Assembly (NCBI RefSeq): GCF_008085915.1
Contig: NZ_VSJK01000004.1
Coordinates: 248,001 to 312,000, forward strand
DNA: 64,000 nt
Reading direction: 5' to 3'
Source of the DNA: Oceaniovalibus sp. ACAM 378
GTDB taxonomy: Bacteria > Pseudomonadota > Alphaproteobacteria > Rhodobacterales > Rhodobacteraceae
A program made the position numbers and the translations under genes. The notes beneath the pieces were generated by a model that saw nothing but the letters and a program-made list of their open reading frames with translations, ran no database searches and had not been told where the DNA came from. How positions within the stretch are numbered: position 1 is the stretch's first letter; every line of letters begins with the position of its first letter. Below, piece after piece: positions 1 through 8,995 of the stretch.

Positions 1-1828
1 CGAGCGCCACATATTGCCCGGCCGCCACGTCCGGATGAGAGTGGGCGTAAGCCTCGGTGAAATCAGCGTTGCCAATATCAATCGACAGTGTGCCCATTCC
101 GTCCATCGCATCCCGCGCGTTGATCGCCAGATTCAGAAGGGCATTCTCCATGTTATTGGGATCGACGTTGGTATTCCAAAGCGCGTCTTCGTACCGGGTC
201 ACCAGCTCCACGCCCTCGCCTATGGCGCTGCGCAGGATCTCGGTCGTGTCGCCCAGAAGTCGGCTCAGGTTGGTGACCACCGGTGCCAGCGGCTGTTTGC
301 GCGCGAAAGACAACAGCTGCGACGCGAGGGTCGCACCGCGCATGACGCTTTTCATCGCCTGATCAATGCGCACCTGCCCGGGCGAGTCCTGTGGAATCTC
401 ACGGGCTGCCAGTTGCAGATTGCCGGTGATGACCTGCAGCAGGTTATTGAAATCATGCGCGATACCGCCTGCGAGACCGCCGATCGCTTCCATCTTCTGG
501 CTTTGGCGCAGGGTTTCATGCAGCTCTTGCAGGTCCTGATTGCGCTTTGCCACACGGGTTTCCAGCGTCGCATTCAACTGGGCAATCTGGGCTTCGGTAT
601 TCTTGCGATCCTCGATATCGGTGTTGGTTCCGACCCAACCGGTCAATAACCCATTGTCCGCCCTCAGAGGTGACGCGCGCACCAGATGCCAGCGAAAACT
701 GCCATCCGCCTTGCGAATGCGGAATTCGTGCTCATAGGTAACGCCCTGCGCAATCGCATCGGCCCATTTTTCCACTGTCGCTTCAAGGTCGTCGGGATGA
801 ACCACGCGTTCCCAATTGCCCCCGTACAACTCACCTTCGCGGTATCCGGTAAAGTTATAGGTACGGTCATTCAACCAGGTCAGGCCACCGTCCTGATCGG
901 CAGTCCAGACCTGATTTGGCATGGTCTGCGCCATCGTTCTGAACTTTTCGCGGGTCGCCGTCAGCGTAGCTTCGGCAATTCCCTGCCCTGTTACATCATG
1001 CCCCTGAACAAACACCCCGATTGAAGCACCCGTGTCGTCCTTCAGCGGATGAGCGAAGAAATCAACGAACCGTTGCTCTAATTGTCCATCGGGCGTTGGT
1101 TGGATCAGCGCGGACATGCCCTTCATCGACACCGCTTCACCTGATGCGTAAACCTGATCGAGCAGTTCAAAATAGCCCTGTTGGGCGAGTTCGGGCAGTG
1201 CTTCGCGCACCGGCAGGCCAATGACATCCCGGCCGCCAATCAGATCTGTATAGGACTGGTTGGTGATCTGAAAAATATGCTGCGGCCCATTCAAGATCGC
1301 AATAAAGCTCGGTGCCTGATCGAAAGCCGACTGGAAGAACCCCATCATCGTTCCAAGCGCCAGATTTTCGGTTGCGACGGCTTCCGCCCGCTGCACCATA
1401 GCCGCGCGCTGCGGAAGATCATCTGTGATCGCGCCCGCCTCACCCCGATAAAGCCCGGTCACATCCATCGTGTTTTGCAGGATGAACTCCACCTGTCCCT
1501 CTGCATTCAGGATCGGGGTGTGTGTCGCGCTCCAGACGCGTTCTTCGATCTCGCCGTCGGCAGTCTCGATGGGATAGGGAATCAACGGCAGGTGATCGGT
1601 TTGACCGGTCGCAAGCACCCTGCGGAACGAGGCGCGCAACATTTGATCGGACACGGAATCCGGCGGGGCCGGAAATTCCTCGGTCATGAGCCGCCCGATC
1701 AATGTGTCCCGTTCGCGGCCGGTCACTTTGATATAGGCGTCATTGGCCCAGACCATCCGCAAATCCGGATCAAGAAGGACATAGGGCGAAGGCGATGCGG
1801 CAAAAAGCGCGTCAAGATCGATCCGCAT
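1..1828 (-). CDS. PAS-domain sensor histidine kinase, 3'-incomplete
   Basis: The reading frame stays open from an ATG at 1828 to the window edge (609 codons seen). Three PAS-like segments come in order (about residues 1-130, 165-290 and 300-425), the last with the usual WHLVRA end, followed by a short heptad-like linker. The HisKA H-box reads GGIAHDFNNLLQ with phospho-acceptor His458, and the N-box NLAINARDAM has Asn570. The G-boxes and any C-terminal receiver lie outside the window. No membrane segment is seen, so it is probably a cytoplasmic sensor of redox, light or a small ligand. An in-frame stop lies seven codons upstream of the ATG; no clear Shine-Dalgarno is visible. The sensed signal cannot be told from sequence. 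Confidence 0.9.
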   Translation of the reverse strand, partial: MRIDLDALFAASPSPYVLLDPDLRMVWANDAYIKVTGRERDTLIGRLMTEEFPAPPDSVSDQMLRASFRRVLATGQTDHLPLIPYPIETADGEIEERVWSATHTPILNAEGQVEFILQNTMDVTGLYRGEAGAITDDLPQRAAMVQRAEAVATENLALGTMMGFFQSAFDQAPSFIAILNGPQHIFQITNQSYTDLIGGRDVIGLPVREALPELAQQGYFELLDQVYASGEAVSMKGMSALIQPTPDGQLEQRFVDFFAHPLKDDTGASIGVFVQGHDVTGQGIAEATLTATREKFRTMAQTMPNQVWTADQDGGLTWLNDRTYNFTGYREGELYGGNWERVVHPDDLEATVEKWADAIAQGVTYEHEFRIRKADGSFRWHLVRASPLRADNGLLTGWVGTNTDIEDRKNTEAQIAQLNATLETRVAKRNQDLQELHETLRQSQKMEAIGGLAGGIAHDFNNLLQVITGNLQLAAREIPQDSPGQVRIDQAMKSVMRGATLASQLLSFARKQPLAPVVTNLSRLLGDTTEILRSAIGEGVELVTRYEDALWNTNVDPNNMENALLNLAINARDAMDGMGTLSIDIGNADFTEAYAHSHPDVAAGQYVAL

Positions 1829-2453
1829 GGTCAAGGTCTCAGCTTTCGTTCATGTTGGCATTTTCACAAAGCAATGCGTAATAAAAGTGTTGCTGTAAAG
1901 CGTTGGAAAGTGGCGCGCTTAAAGACACCTTTGGGTAACTTCACTTGTGGTAGTTTTCTGTTGAGCTGTTTCAACTGTAGATTGAAACAGGGAGGTCTTG
2001 CGAGGGGTGTTGCCGAACCTCTGTGCGATCTGCAATTGCAAACATCCAAGTGCTGCCGATGATTGCTTGCGCACCCTTGATTGTCGCCCCTGTCCTCTGC
2101 CGTGACGCTAAAAACAGGCCGATCACGTGTTCAAGATCCGACACGCCAGATCCGATTGGGTGGGCCAATCCGTCACTCTCATGATTTGCATCAGACCAAC
2201 GCCGGGCGACAGGTTGCGACCCGATCGAGACATCCACACCACATCGCTCGACAGGTGATATCGGCAGCCCAAACTGGATCTGGCCGTTTCATTTGCAATT
2301 ACCTGCGGTGCGATGGGATTTTGGGAAGCATTGCGTTCTGCATCGTGCAATCGCCCGCCATTTCCACCAACATCTCTTGCAACAACGCGAATTTTAGCGG
2401 GCCAATCAACCCAAATCCCCACGCTACACGATCCGTTTCGGACGACGCAAAGG
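1829..2453. other. Intergenic region without a recognisable gene
   Basis: About 625 bases between the histidine kinase and yehW, both on the minus strand. Open frames exist on both strands but their products are low-complexity and unlike known proteins. It must hold the promoter of the kinase and the 3' end of the osmoprotectant operon. Its A+T content is higher near 1860-1990, and one perfect inverted repeat (1966-1990) stands out. Confidence 0.5.
1966..1990. repeat. Perfect 9-bp inverted repeat upstream of the kinase gene
   Basis: CTGTTTCAA, a 7-base spacer, then TTGAAACAG. It lies about 138 bases upstream of the kinase start. No T-run follows on either strand, so an operator or RNA hairpin is more likely than an intrinsic terminator. 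The binding protein is unknown. Confidence 0.5.
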
Positions 2454-3197
2454 TCAGGACGATTGCGCACCGATGCGCCGGGCAAGGCGTACCTCAAGCT
2501 GCACCAGAGCATCATAGATAAGTACCGCGAACAATCCGACGATCAGCCCGCCTTGCAGCACATAGGCGGTGTTGTTGGTCAGAAGCCCGGCAATGATCAC
2601 CTCGCCCAGAGTCCGGGCAGCGACGGTCGAGCCAATCGTCGCGGTGCCGAGCGCAATCACCACAGACAGCCGGATACCCGTCAGTATCACAGGCAGCGCA
2701 AGGGGCAGTTCCACCCGCACCAAGCGTTGCCAACGGTTCAGCCCGATGCCCCGCGCCGCCTCCATCGTGGCGGGTGGCAGGGTCGACAGTGCCGCGATCG
2801 CATTCTCGAAGATCGGCAGCAGACCATAGAGGAACAGCGCAACCAGTGTCGGCCCCGCGCCAAACCCCAGCGCCGGCACGGCCAATGCCAGAACGGCGAC
2901 CGGTGGAAAGGTCTGCCCCATGTTGGTAATCGTGCGCGACAACGGGCGAAACGCGGCCCCCGCCGGTCGGGTCACGAGGATGGCCAGCGTCACGGCAATC
3001 AACGTCGCAGCCGCCGACGCCGCCGCCACCAGACCCAGATGGCTGAGAGACAGCGACAGCAGCGACACACGGTCATAGATCACCGGGCCGCCTTGCGGTG
3101 CAAAGGGCGCGAAAACTGGCGTGAACCAAGCAGGCCGTAGGACCAGCGCCAACAGCAGCAGGACCAGGGCCGGTCGCAGGACAGTGCCGATCCTCAT
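2454..3197 (-). CDS. yehW: Osmoprotectant ABC transporter permease (YehW-like)
   Basis: 247 aa integral membrane permease of the BPD-transporter family, start ATG at 3197 overlapping the stop of yehX (ATGA). It has five to six hydrophobic segments and the EAA-like loop where it docks with the ATPase (MEAARGIGLNRWQRLVRVELP). Length and position match E. coli YehW (about 243 aa), the last gene of osmF-yehYXW, a low-affinity glycine betaine uptake system. It is paralogous to the C-terminal half of the YehY-like permease encoded upstream. Substrate specificity is inferred from gene order and family only. Confidence 0.9.
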   Translation of the reverse strand: MRIGTVLRPALVLLLLALVLRPAWFTPVFAPFAPQGGPVIYDRVSLLSLSLSHLGLVAAASAAATLIAVTLAILVTRPAGAAFRPLSRTITNMGQTFPPVAVLALAVPALGFGAGPTLVALFLYGLLPIFENAIAALSTLPPATMEAARGIGLNRWQRLVRVELPLALPVILTGIRLSVVIALGTATIGSTVAARTLGEVIIAGLLTNNTAYVLQGGLIVGLFAVLIYDALVQLEVRLARRIGAQSS

Positions 3198-4129
3198 GGG
3201 TGGACCCGTGCGCGGGCGCGAATGGCGTCGAAGGTCACGCGCCCGACGCGCCTGCCGTCCTGCTCGACCGGAACCGCGCTGCGTCCGGTCCACAGACAGG
3301 CCGAAAGCGCGTCACGCAGGCTTGCCCCGACCTGCAGCGCTTCGCCTTCGGCTGTGCCTGCCTCGACCAGATCCGAGACGGGAACGAGTGACAAAAGGCG
3401 CAGCGGGCGCTCCACTTCGCCCACCATGCTGGCCACGAAATCCGTCGCGGGCCGGGTGATGATCTCGGCCGGGGTTCCGTGCTGCACAAGCCGACCGGCA
3501 TCCATGACCGCCACCCTGTCGCCAAGGCGCATTGCTTCTTCCATGTCATGGGTGACCAACATGATGGTCGACCCCAACTGTTGCTGGATGCGGCGCAAAT
3601 CTTCCTGCGCGCGGGTGCGGATGACCGGATCAAGCGCACCAAAGGGTTCATCCATCAGCAAAAGATCGGGCCGCGACGCCAACGCCCGCGCAACGCCCAC
3701 ACGCTGCTGCTGTCCGCCCGACAGCGCGGCAGGATAGCGGTCACGGAATGTCGCAGGCTCCATCGAGAACAGCGTCAGCAATTCATCGACCCGTGCGCGG
3801 ATCTTGTCGGCAGACCAGTTCAGCAATTCCGGCACGGCGGCGATATTGCGCGCCACCGTATGGTGCGGAAACAGCCCGTGACCCTGAATCGCATAGCCGA
3901 TACGCCGCCGCAGGATATGTGGCTTTACCGCCAAGGTGGATTCGCCATTGATCCGCACCTCGCCAGAACTGGGTTCTTCCAACCGGTTGATCATCCGCAA
4001 CAGCGTCGTCTTGCCCGAACCAGAGGTGCCGACGATCACGGTGATCGTGCCCGTCTCGACCGTCATCGTCACGGAATCCACTGCCCGCACGCCGTTATAA
4101 GTCTTGGTGATCCGGTCAATCTCGATCAT
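3194..4129 (-). CDS. yehX: Osmoprotectant ABC transporter ATP-binding protein (YehX-like)
   Basis: 311 aa cytoplasmic ATPase. The Walker A motif GTSGSGKT is at about residues 34-41, the signature is LSGGQQQRVG, Walker B is LLLMDEPFGALD, and the C-terminal tail is CBS-like, as in the glycine betaine/proline ATPase group (OpuCA, YehX 308 aa). The start ATG at 4129 overlaps the yehY stop by four bases, showing translational coupling. It powers the two permeases on either side. The CBS tail is the part of this family linked to sensing ionic strength, but whether it senses here is inference. Confidence 0.93.
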   Translation of the reverse strand: MIEIDRITKTYNGVRAVDSVTMTVETGTITVIVGTSGSGKTTLLRMINRLEEPSSGEVRINGESTLAVKPHILRRRIGYAIQGHGLFPHHTVARNIAAVPELLNWSADKIRARVDELLTLFSMEPATFRDRYPAALSGGQQQRVGVARALASRPDLLLMDEPFGALDPVIRTRAQEDLRRIQQQLGSTIMLVTHDMEEAMRLGDRVAVMDAGRLVQHGTPAEIITRPATDFVASMVGEVERPLRLLSLVPVSDLVEAGTAEGEALQVGASLRDALSACLWTGRSAVPVEQDGRRVGRVTFDAIRARARVHP

Positions 4130-5292
4130 GGGGTTGTCTCCGGTGTCGGGCGGACCAGATCCACGAGGATGTCCATCACGATGGCGGCCACAAGGGCCAG
4201 TACGACAGTGGGCAACGCGCCCAGCAGGATAAGATCGGTCGCCGTCTGATTGAGCCCCTGAAAGACAAAGGTGCCGAAGCCACCGCCACCGATCAGCCCG
4301 GCGATCACGGCAAGCCCGATATTCTGCACCAGCACAATGCGCACCCCGGTCAGGATAATCGGAAGGCCCAGTGGCAGTTCGACCCGCACAAGGCGCTGTC
4401 CGGGGGTCATGCCCATGCCCCGCGCCGCTTCGATCGCGGCGGGTGGCGCTGAGGCAAGTCCGGCCACGGTATTGCCGACCACCGGCAAGAGCGAATAGAG
4501 CACCAGCGCCACAAAGGCCGGCGCAAAGCCGATCCCCGCAATCCCGATGGCCTGAGCGCCCGGCACCGTTTCGCCGACCCAGCTGAAAATCGGGATCATC
4601 AGGCCGAACATGGCAAGTGACGGAATGGTTTGCAAAAAACTCAGCACCGGCAGGGTCATGCCGCGCAGATCTGCACGGCCATGGCACAGCACCCCCAAGG
4701 GAAAGCCGATGACCGCTGCCGCCGCGAGCGAGCCGAAGGCCAACCCCAGATGGCGCAGCGCGGCGTCGAGAAACCCGTTTTTCCGGCTGGCGAATTCCTG
4801 CAGGACCGACAGATCCGCAAGCGCACCGGACCACAGAACCAACGCCAGCGCCGACAATACCGCCGTCAGAAGACCGGCGCGCGCGAATGGTCCCGGGGTC
4901 AGGTCGGCAAGGGCATCGGCCATGAGCAGCATGAGAACGGTGAACAGACACCAGAACCCGATCGCCGGCGAAACGCGCGCATATTCCCCCGCCCCGTCCA
5001 GCAGCGCAGGTGCGCCCTGCATCAACAGCCACAGCAACCCCGCAAGACCCAGTATCGCCCCGCCAAGACGCAGGCGCGGCCAAACGCGGGGCACCCCAAG
5101 GGCCAGCCCCACCGTCACCGCTACAATGCCGACAAGGGTCTCTCCGGCTCCGGCCAGGCTCCAGACCTTCACGCCTTGACCCTCGACGATGCGGTTGGCG
5201 GAAATTGTCATGAACGGCGCAAGCAGCGCTCCCAACCCCAGTGCCGCGAACAGCAGCCCGGGCGCAGAAACAAAGCGCCCGGGTTGTGTCAC
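4126..5292 (-). CDS. yehY: Osmoprotectant ABC transporter permease with N-terminal extension (YehY-like)
   Basis: 388 aa, the same length class as E. coli YehY (385 aa). The first 160 residues add about five hydrophobic segments ahead of the ordinary permease domain (about 180-388), which carries the ATPase-docking loop IEAARGMGMTPGQRLVRVELP. The start codon is GTG at 5292, with only a weak purine stretch upstream; the preceding gene ends 17 bases away. It is the first membrane subunit after the binding protein. Confidence 0.9.
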   Translation of the reverse strand: MTQPGRFVSAPGLLFAALGLGALLAPFMTISANRIVEGQGVKVWSLAGAGETLVGIVAVTVGLALGVPRVWPRLRLGGAILGLAGLLWLLMQGAPALLDGAGEYARVSPAIGFWCLFTVLMLLMADALADLTPGPFARAGLLTAVLSALALVLWSGALADLSVLQEFASRKNGFLDAALRHLGLAFGSLAAAAVIGFPLGVLCHGRADLRGMTLPVLSFLQTIPSLAMFGLMIPIFSWVGETVPGAQAIGIAGIGFAPAFVALVLYSLLPVVGNTVAGLASAPPAAIEAARGMGMTPGQRLVRVELPLGLPIILTGVRIVLVQNIGLAVIAGLIGGGGFGTFVFQGLNQTATDLILLGALPTVVLALVAAIVMDILVDLVRPTPETTP

Positions 5293-5309
5293 GGATATTC
5301 CGTGGAGGC

Positions 5310-6221
5310 TCAGTCCAGTATCCCCGCTTGGGTAAGGTAATCGCGGGCCACCGTTTCGGACGGCTCACCGCCAACCTGAATCCGGCCGTTGAGCTTTTGC
5401 AGCGTTGCCATGTCCAGCCCGGCAAAGATCGGGTTCAGCACTTCGGGAATCGAGGGATATTCCACGAGCACCTGAGTGCGGACGATCGGTGTCGGCTCAT
5501 AGACTGGCTGCACGCCCTTGTCGTCTTCCATCACCACAAGGCCCGTCGCGCCGACCCCGCCATCCGTGCCATAGACCATGGCCGCGTTCACGCCCGAAGT
5601 TCCGCGCGCCGCCGCCTGAATTGTCGCGGCGGTATCGCCACCGGACAGAATAATCGTCTGATCCTGCGATAACTCGAACCCATAAGTCTCTTGCATGGCG
5701 GGCAGAACTGCCGGAGAGGACACGAATTCGGTCGAGGCGGCAAGTTTCAGCTCACCACCGCCACTCACCCATGCCCCGAAGTCAGACATGGTGACCAGAT
5801 TGTTTTCCTCGGCAACAGGGCCAGTCACGGCAATCGCCCAAGTGTTGTTTGCCGGGGCCGAGTCGAGCCAGGTGATACCGTTCTGCGAGGCATCCAGTTC
5901 TGTCGCCCGATCATGCGCCGCCTTGGCGTCTTTCCAGACATCGCTATCGGCTTCGTTGAAAAAGAACGCCGCGTTGCCAGTATATTCGGGATAAATGTCG
6001 ATCTGGCTGGCCAGCAGCGCCTCGCGCACGATCTGCGTGCCGCCAAGTTGCAGCCGACGCTCAACCGGCAGGCCGGCATCTTCAAGCGCAAGCGCAATGA
6101 TGTGGCCCAACAGCCCACCTTCGGTATCGATCTTGGACGAGACAGTGATATCGGCATGGGCTACAGTGGCCAGCGCGCTTGTCAGGGTGGCGGCGGCGGC
6201 AAAGACAAGACGGATCTTCAT
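5310..6221 (-). CDS. osmF: Osmoprotectant-binding protein (OsmF/YehZ-like)
   Basis: 303 aa periplasmic binding protein of the OpuAC/QAT family, close to OsmF (305 aa). A Sec signal peptide covers residues 1-24 and ends AHA. The start ATG at 6221 is preceded by AGGAGC; an upstream in-frame ATG at 6284 is less likely because it would bury the signal peptide. Family traits include the stretch around QIDIYPEYTGNA. First gene of osmF-yehY-yehX-yehW, so it delivers the osmolyte, probably a betaine, to the YehYXW complex. Confidence 0.92.
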   Translation of the reverse strand: MKIRLVFAAAATLTSALATVAHADITVSSKIDTEGGLLGHIIALALEDAGLPVERRLQLGGTQIVREALLASQIDIYPEYTGNAAFFFNEADSDVWKDAKAAHDRATELDASQNGITWLDSAPANNTWAIAVTGPVAEENNLVTMSDFGAWVSGGGELKLAASTEFVSSPAVLPAMQETYGFELSQDQTIILSGGDTAATIQAAARGTSGVNAAMVYGTDGGVGATGLVVMEDDKGVQPVYEPTPIVRTQVLVEYPSIPEVLNPIFAGLDMATLQKLNGRIQVGGEPSETVARDYLTQAGILD

Positions 6222-6707
6222 GGCGGTTTCAGCTCCTTGAAAAGATGTTCCCAACAGGGTTGAATTGGTCTGTGCCCAGAACATAGCGTGACATGCGCGA
6301 CCGCCAAGTCCCGCAATTTCGCTTCTGTTTCAGATTCGCAATTCACCATCTGGCCAAAGCAAGACCGCCGCTGCCGGTCTTTTACCCGTTCCCCGCGCAA
6401 ATATCAGCCAGAGTGACGCCGAGCGCCCACCCTCGCAGCGCAGAAATGCCGGGGGCTTCGGATCATCACCAAAACAGCCGGGGCTGTTATCGTCGATCAG
6501 CGATCGAAGGAGTGTTTCAGGCTTGCAAGCGGCGAACGGCGGGCAAAATAAACCAGCCATTTGGCACTGTTGCGCTCCACCGCGCCTGTCATCTCGGTGC
6601 CACCAGAGCAGCCGGCCCCGGTGACACCAATATTTACAATATACTTGAATTCATTTCGAAATCTCGCGGGATCGGGGCAACCAAACCAAGGTTGCCCCGG
6701 ACCGGTT
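6222..6707. other. Intergenic region, promoter side of the osmF operon
   Basis: 486 bases between the osmF start and the end of the DJ-1-like gene. No protein-like frame was found. It contains the terminator-like hairpin at 6673-6699 and an A+T-rich stretch near 6630-6662. The osmF promoter must lie near 6225-6330, but no confident -35/-10 pair was picked. Confidence 0.5.
6673..6699 (-). terminator. Hairpin downstream of the DJ-1-like gene
   Basis: A perfect 10-bp stem (CGGGGCAACC / GGTTGCCCCG) with a 7-base loop, starting 8 bases past the stop codon. The T-run of a classic intrinsic terminator is missing, so it may instead stabilise the 3' end. Confidence 0.5.
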
Positions 6708-7382
6708 TCAGAGCAGCGTCAGCAGTTTGCGCGCCGCTTCTTCCGAGGACGCGGGGTTCTGCCCGGTCACCAGCTTACCATCGGTCACAACGAAGGATGC
6801 CCAATCGTCACCCTTCTTATAATTGCCACCGTTGGCCTTCAGCATGTCTTCGACCAAGAATGGCACGACATCAGTCAGGCCGACGCCCTCTTCCTCGGTG
6901 TTGGTAAACCCGGTCACGGTCTTGCCGGACACCAGAGGTTTGCCGTCCGCGCCCTTGGGATGCTTGAACACGGCGGGGGCATGGCAAACCGCCCCGATGG
7001 GACGGTCAGTGGCGGCGAAAGCTTCGATCAGCGCCTTGCTCGAGCCATCTTCGGCCAGATCCCAGAGGGGACCATGCCCGCCGGGATAGAAGATCGCATC
7101 GAACCCGTCGGCAGAAATGGTCGACAGGACTTCGGTGTTGGCCAGAACCTTCTGCGCAGCGTCGTCACCCTTGAAACGCTTGGTGGCGTCGGTCTGGGCG
7201 TCTTCCGCGTCGCTTGACGGATCAAGCGGCGGCTGACCGCCCTTTGGCGACGCCAGCGTGATGTCAGCCCCTGCGTCCTTGAAGACGTAATAGGGGGCCG
7301 CAAACTCCTCAAGCCAGAAGCCGGTCTTGTTGCCAGTGTCGCCCAACTTGTCGTGCGACGTGAGAACCATGAGTATTTTCAT
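6708..7382 (-). CDS. DJ-1/PfpI (Hsp31-like) protein
   Basis: 224 aa of the class I glutamine-amidotransferase-like fold. Nucleophilic Cys133 sits in the elbow GAVCHAP with His134 next to it. GGHGPLWD at 101-108 and the acidic pair at 25-26 match the Cys-His-Glu triad of the Hsp31/HchA group. Members act as methylglyoxal glyoxalases or deglycase-like repair chaperones in stress. It lies 27 bases downstream of the CurA-like reductase on the same strand, suggesting a two-gene unit against reactive carbonyls. The exact activity is inferred from the family. Confidence 0.88.
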   Translation of the reverse strand: MKILMVLTSHDKLGDTGNKTGFWLEEFAAPYYVFKDAGADITLASPKGGQPPLDPSSDAEDAQTDATKRFKGDDAAQKVLANTEVLSTISADGFDAIFYPGGHGPLWDLAEDGSSKALIEAFAATDRPIGAVCHAPAVFKHPKGADGKPLVSGKTVTGFTNTEEEGVGLTDVVPFLVEDMLKANGGNYKKGDDWASFVVTDGKLVTGQNPASSEEAARKLLTLL

Positions 7383-7409
7383 CGGTTGTTGCCTCTTGAT
7401 CTGTATGTT

Positions 7410-8441
7410 TCAGGCGCTCAGCTTGATGACGCGTTTGCCAAAAGCCTCGCCGTTCAACAGGCCAACAAATGCTGCGGGGGCCTGTTCCAATCCGTCGATC
7501 ATTTCCTCACGGTATTGGATCTTTCCTTGCTTCACCCAGTCGCCCATCTGCTTGGCGAACTCGGGATAGTGTTGGCCGAAATCATCAAAAACGATAAAGC
7601 CTTGCATGGTCATCCGTTTGCGCAGGATCGTGCCAAGCAGCAGGTTCAAGCGGTCCGGGCCATCCGGCAGCGACGTCGCGTTGTACTGCGAAATCAGGCC
7701 GCAAACCGGGATACGGGCCGAGGGGTTGAGCAAAGGCAGGACCGCATCAAAGACCGCACCGCCGACGTTCTCGAAATAGACGTCGATGCCATCGGGAACG
7801 GCAGCTTTCAGCGCCGAGGCAAAGCCATCGGCCTTGTAGTCGATACAGGCGTCAAAGCCCAAAGTATCGACGACATGGGCGCATTTTTCGGCACCACCGG
7901 CGATGCCGACAACACGCAAGCCGAGGATCTTGCCGATCTGGCCGACGGTTGCACCAACCGGCCCGCTGGCCCCGGCGACAACAAGGGTCTCACCCGCCTT
8001 TGGCTTACCGATCTGGGTCAGGCCCGCCCAAGCGGTGAGGCCCGGCATCCCCAGCACTCCAAGCGCCCAGGAGGGGTTTTCGGGCTTCTTGCCCATGTTG
8101 ATCACGCCAGTGCCGTCGGACAGTGCGTAATCCTGCCAGCCGCCAAAAGCGACGACCCAATCGCCTGTCTCAAAGCCCTTCACATCCGACGTTACAACCT
8201 GCGAAACCGTGCCGCCCACCATCACGCCACCGATTTCAACCGGCGCAGCATATGAGGGTGCATCACTCATCCGGCCGCGCATGTATGGATCAAGTGACAG
8301 GAATTCGTTGCGCAACAACATCTGGCCCTTGCCAGCTGTTGGCCGATCCTCGGTTTCCAGCCGCAGCGTTTTGTCGTCCGGTTCGCCCTTCGGGCGCTCG
8401 GCCAGAACGAATTTGCGGTTCTGAGTGTCGGATTGTGTCAT
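7410..8441 (-). CDS. curA: NADPH-dependent alkenal/curcumin reductase-like oxidoreductase
   Basis: 343 aa zinc-independent medium-chain dehydrogenase/reductase, as long as E. coli CurA (345 aa). The N-terminal part has SLDPYMRGRM, typical of the leukotriene B4 12-hydroxydehydrogenase/CurA group, and the nucleotide site GASGPVGATVGQ is near residue 155. The structural-zinc cysteines of alcohol dehydrogenases are absent. The family reduces the C=C bond of alpha,beta-unsaturated carbonyls with NADPH. It precedes the DJ-1-like gene and is probably co-transcribed with it. Confidence 0.88.
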   Translation of the reverse strand: MTQSDTQNRKFVLAERPKGEPDDKTLRLETEDRPTAGKGQMLLRNEFLSLDPYMRGRMSDAPSYAAPVEIGGVMVGGTVSQVVTSDVKGFETGDWVVAFGGWQDYALSDGTGVINMGKKPENPSWALGVLGMPGLTAWAGLTQIGKPKAGETLVVAGASGPVGATVGQIGKILGLRVVGIAGGAEKCAHVVDTLGFDACIDYKADGFASALKAAVPDGIDVYFENVGGAVFDAVLPLLNPSARIPVCGLISQYNATSLPDGPDRLNLLLGTILRKRMTMQGFIVFDDFGQHYPEFAKQMGDWVKQGKIQYREEMIDGLEQAPAAFVGLLNGEAFGKRVIKLSA

Positions 8442-8995
8442 GGAAAGAGTCCTTGTCTGGTCAGACCTGCTGTTTGGTCCGTTTTCTATAAGGAGGCCGA
8501 AACCCGCATGTCACAACGGTCCGGTCTCGCAGGGATGAGAGATCAGCGGTAAGCACCGGCTGATACGTCAATCTTTAGCTATGACCGGAGAACTCGAATA
8601 CAATGCCAACGGGTCTTCGACATGGACCTTCGCCGGGGTTTAACGCGACGGAAGTTGTCGCGTACCGGCATCCGGCGCCTGCCGCACGCGGCGATGATCC
8701 TGGCCGGAAGTCCCGTGGGGTCGGGGATATGCGGCGAGGTGACATCCTGTGGCGGCCCCTAAAATATTTCTGGTCCTGCACAGGTTCACGCCAGCGGCCC
8801 CCCCCCCCCTAGTGTCCCGTGGCGCGACGATCCCGGGCCGGGTTCGTATTTTATTTCGCAGCTCGCCACATCCGTTGACCTTGCCCGGGCGCGAGAACAT
8901 ACTTGCTGTGGTATTGCATCCCGATGCCGCAAACGGCACAGGGACACCGCCGGGCCCGACGGGAAACGCGGCAGACGCCGGGGAGATATCAAGCC
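8442..8995. other. Divergent intergenic region
   Basis: 554 bases between curA (minus) and the AI-2E family gene (plus). No convincing gene is present; a 20-codon frame near 8580-8643 lacks support. The notable feature is a run of twelve C at 8798-8809, about 190 bases before the AI-2E family start. Confidence 0.5.
8798..8809. repeat. Twelve-base poly-C tract
   Basis: A homopolymer of 12 C on the plus strand, between divergently transcribed genes. Tracts this long are slippage-prone and could change spacing in a promoter or leader. It could also be a sequencing length error. Confidence 0.6.

Noticed and set aside
2123-2515. Overlapping frames on both strands between the kinase and yehW
   Set aside because: No domain, signal or ribosome site; minus frame runs into yehW antisense context. 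Length is expected by chance at this G+C.
2454-5292. yehW and yehY considered as a recent duplication
   Set aside because: Both permeases belong to the ancestral osmF-yehYXW set; similarity is limited to family motifs.
8580-8643. 20-codon ORF in the curA/AI-2E intergenic region
   Set aside because: No convincing evidence of translation or conservation can be seen.
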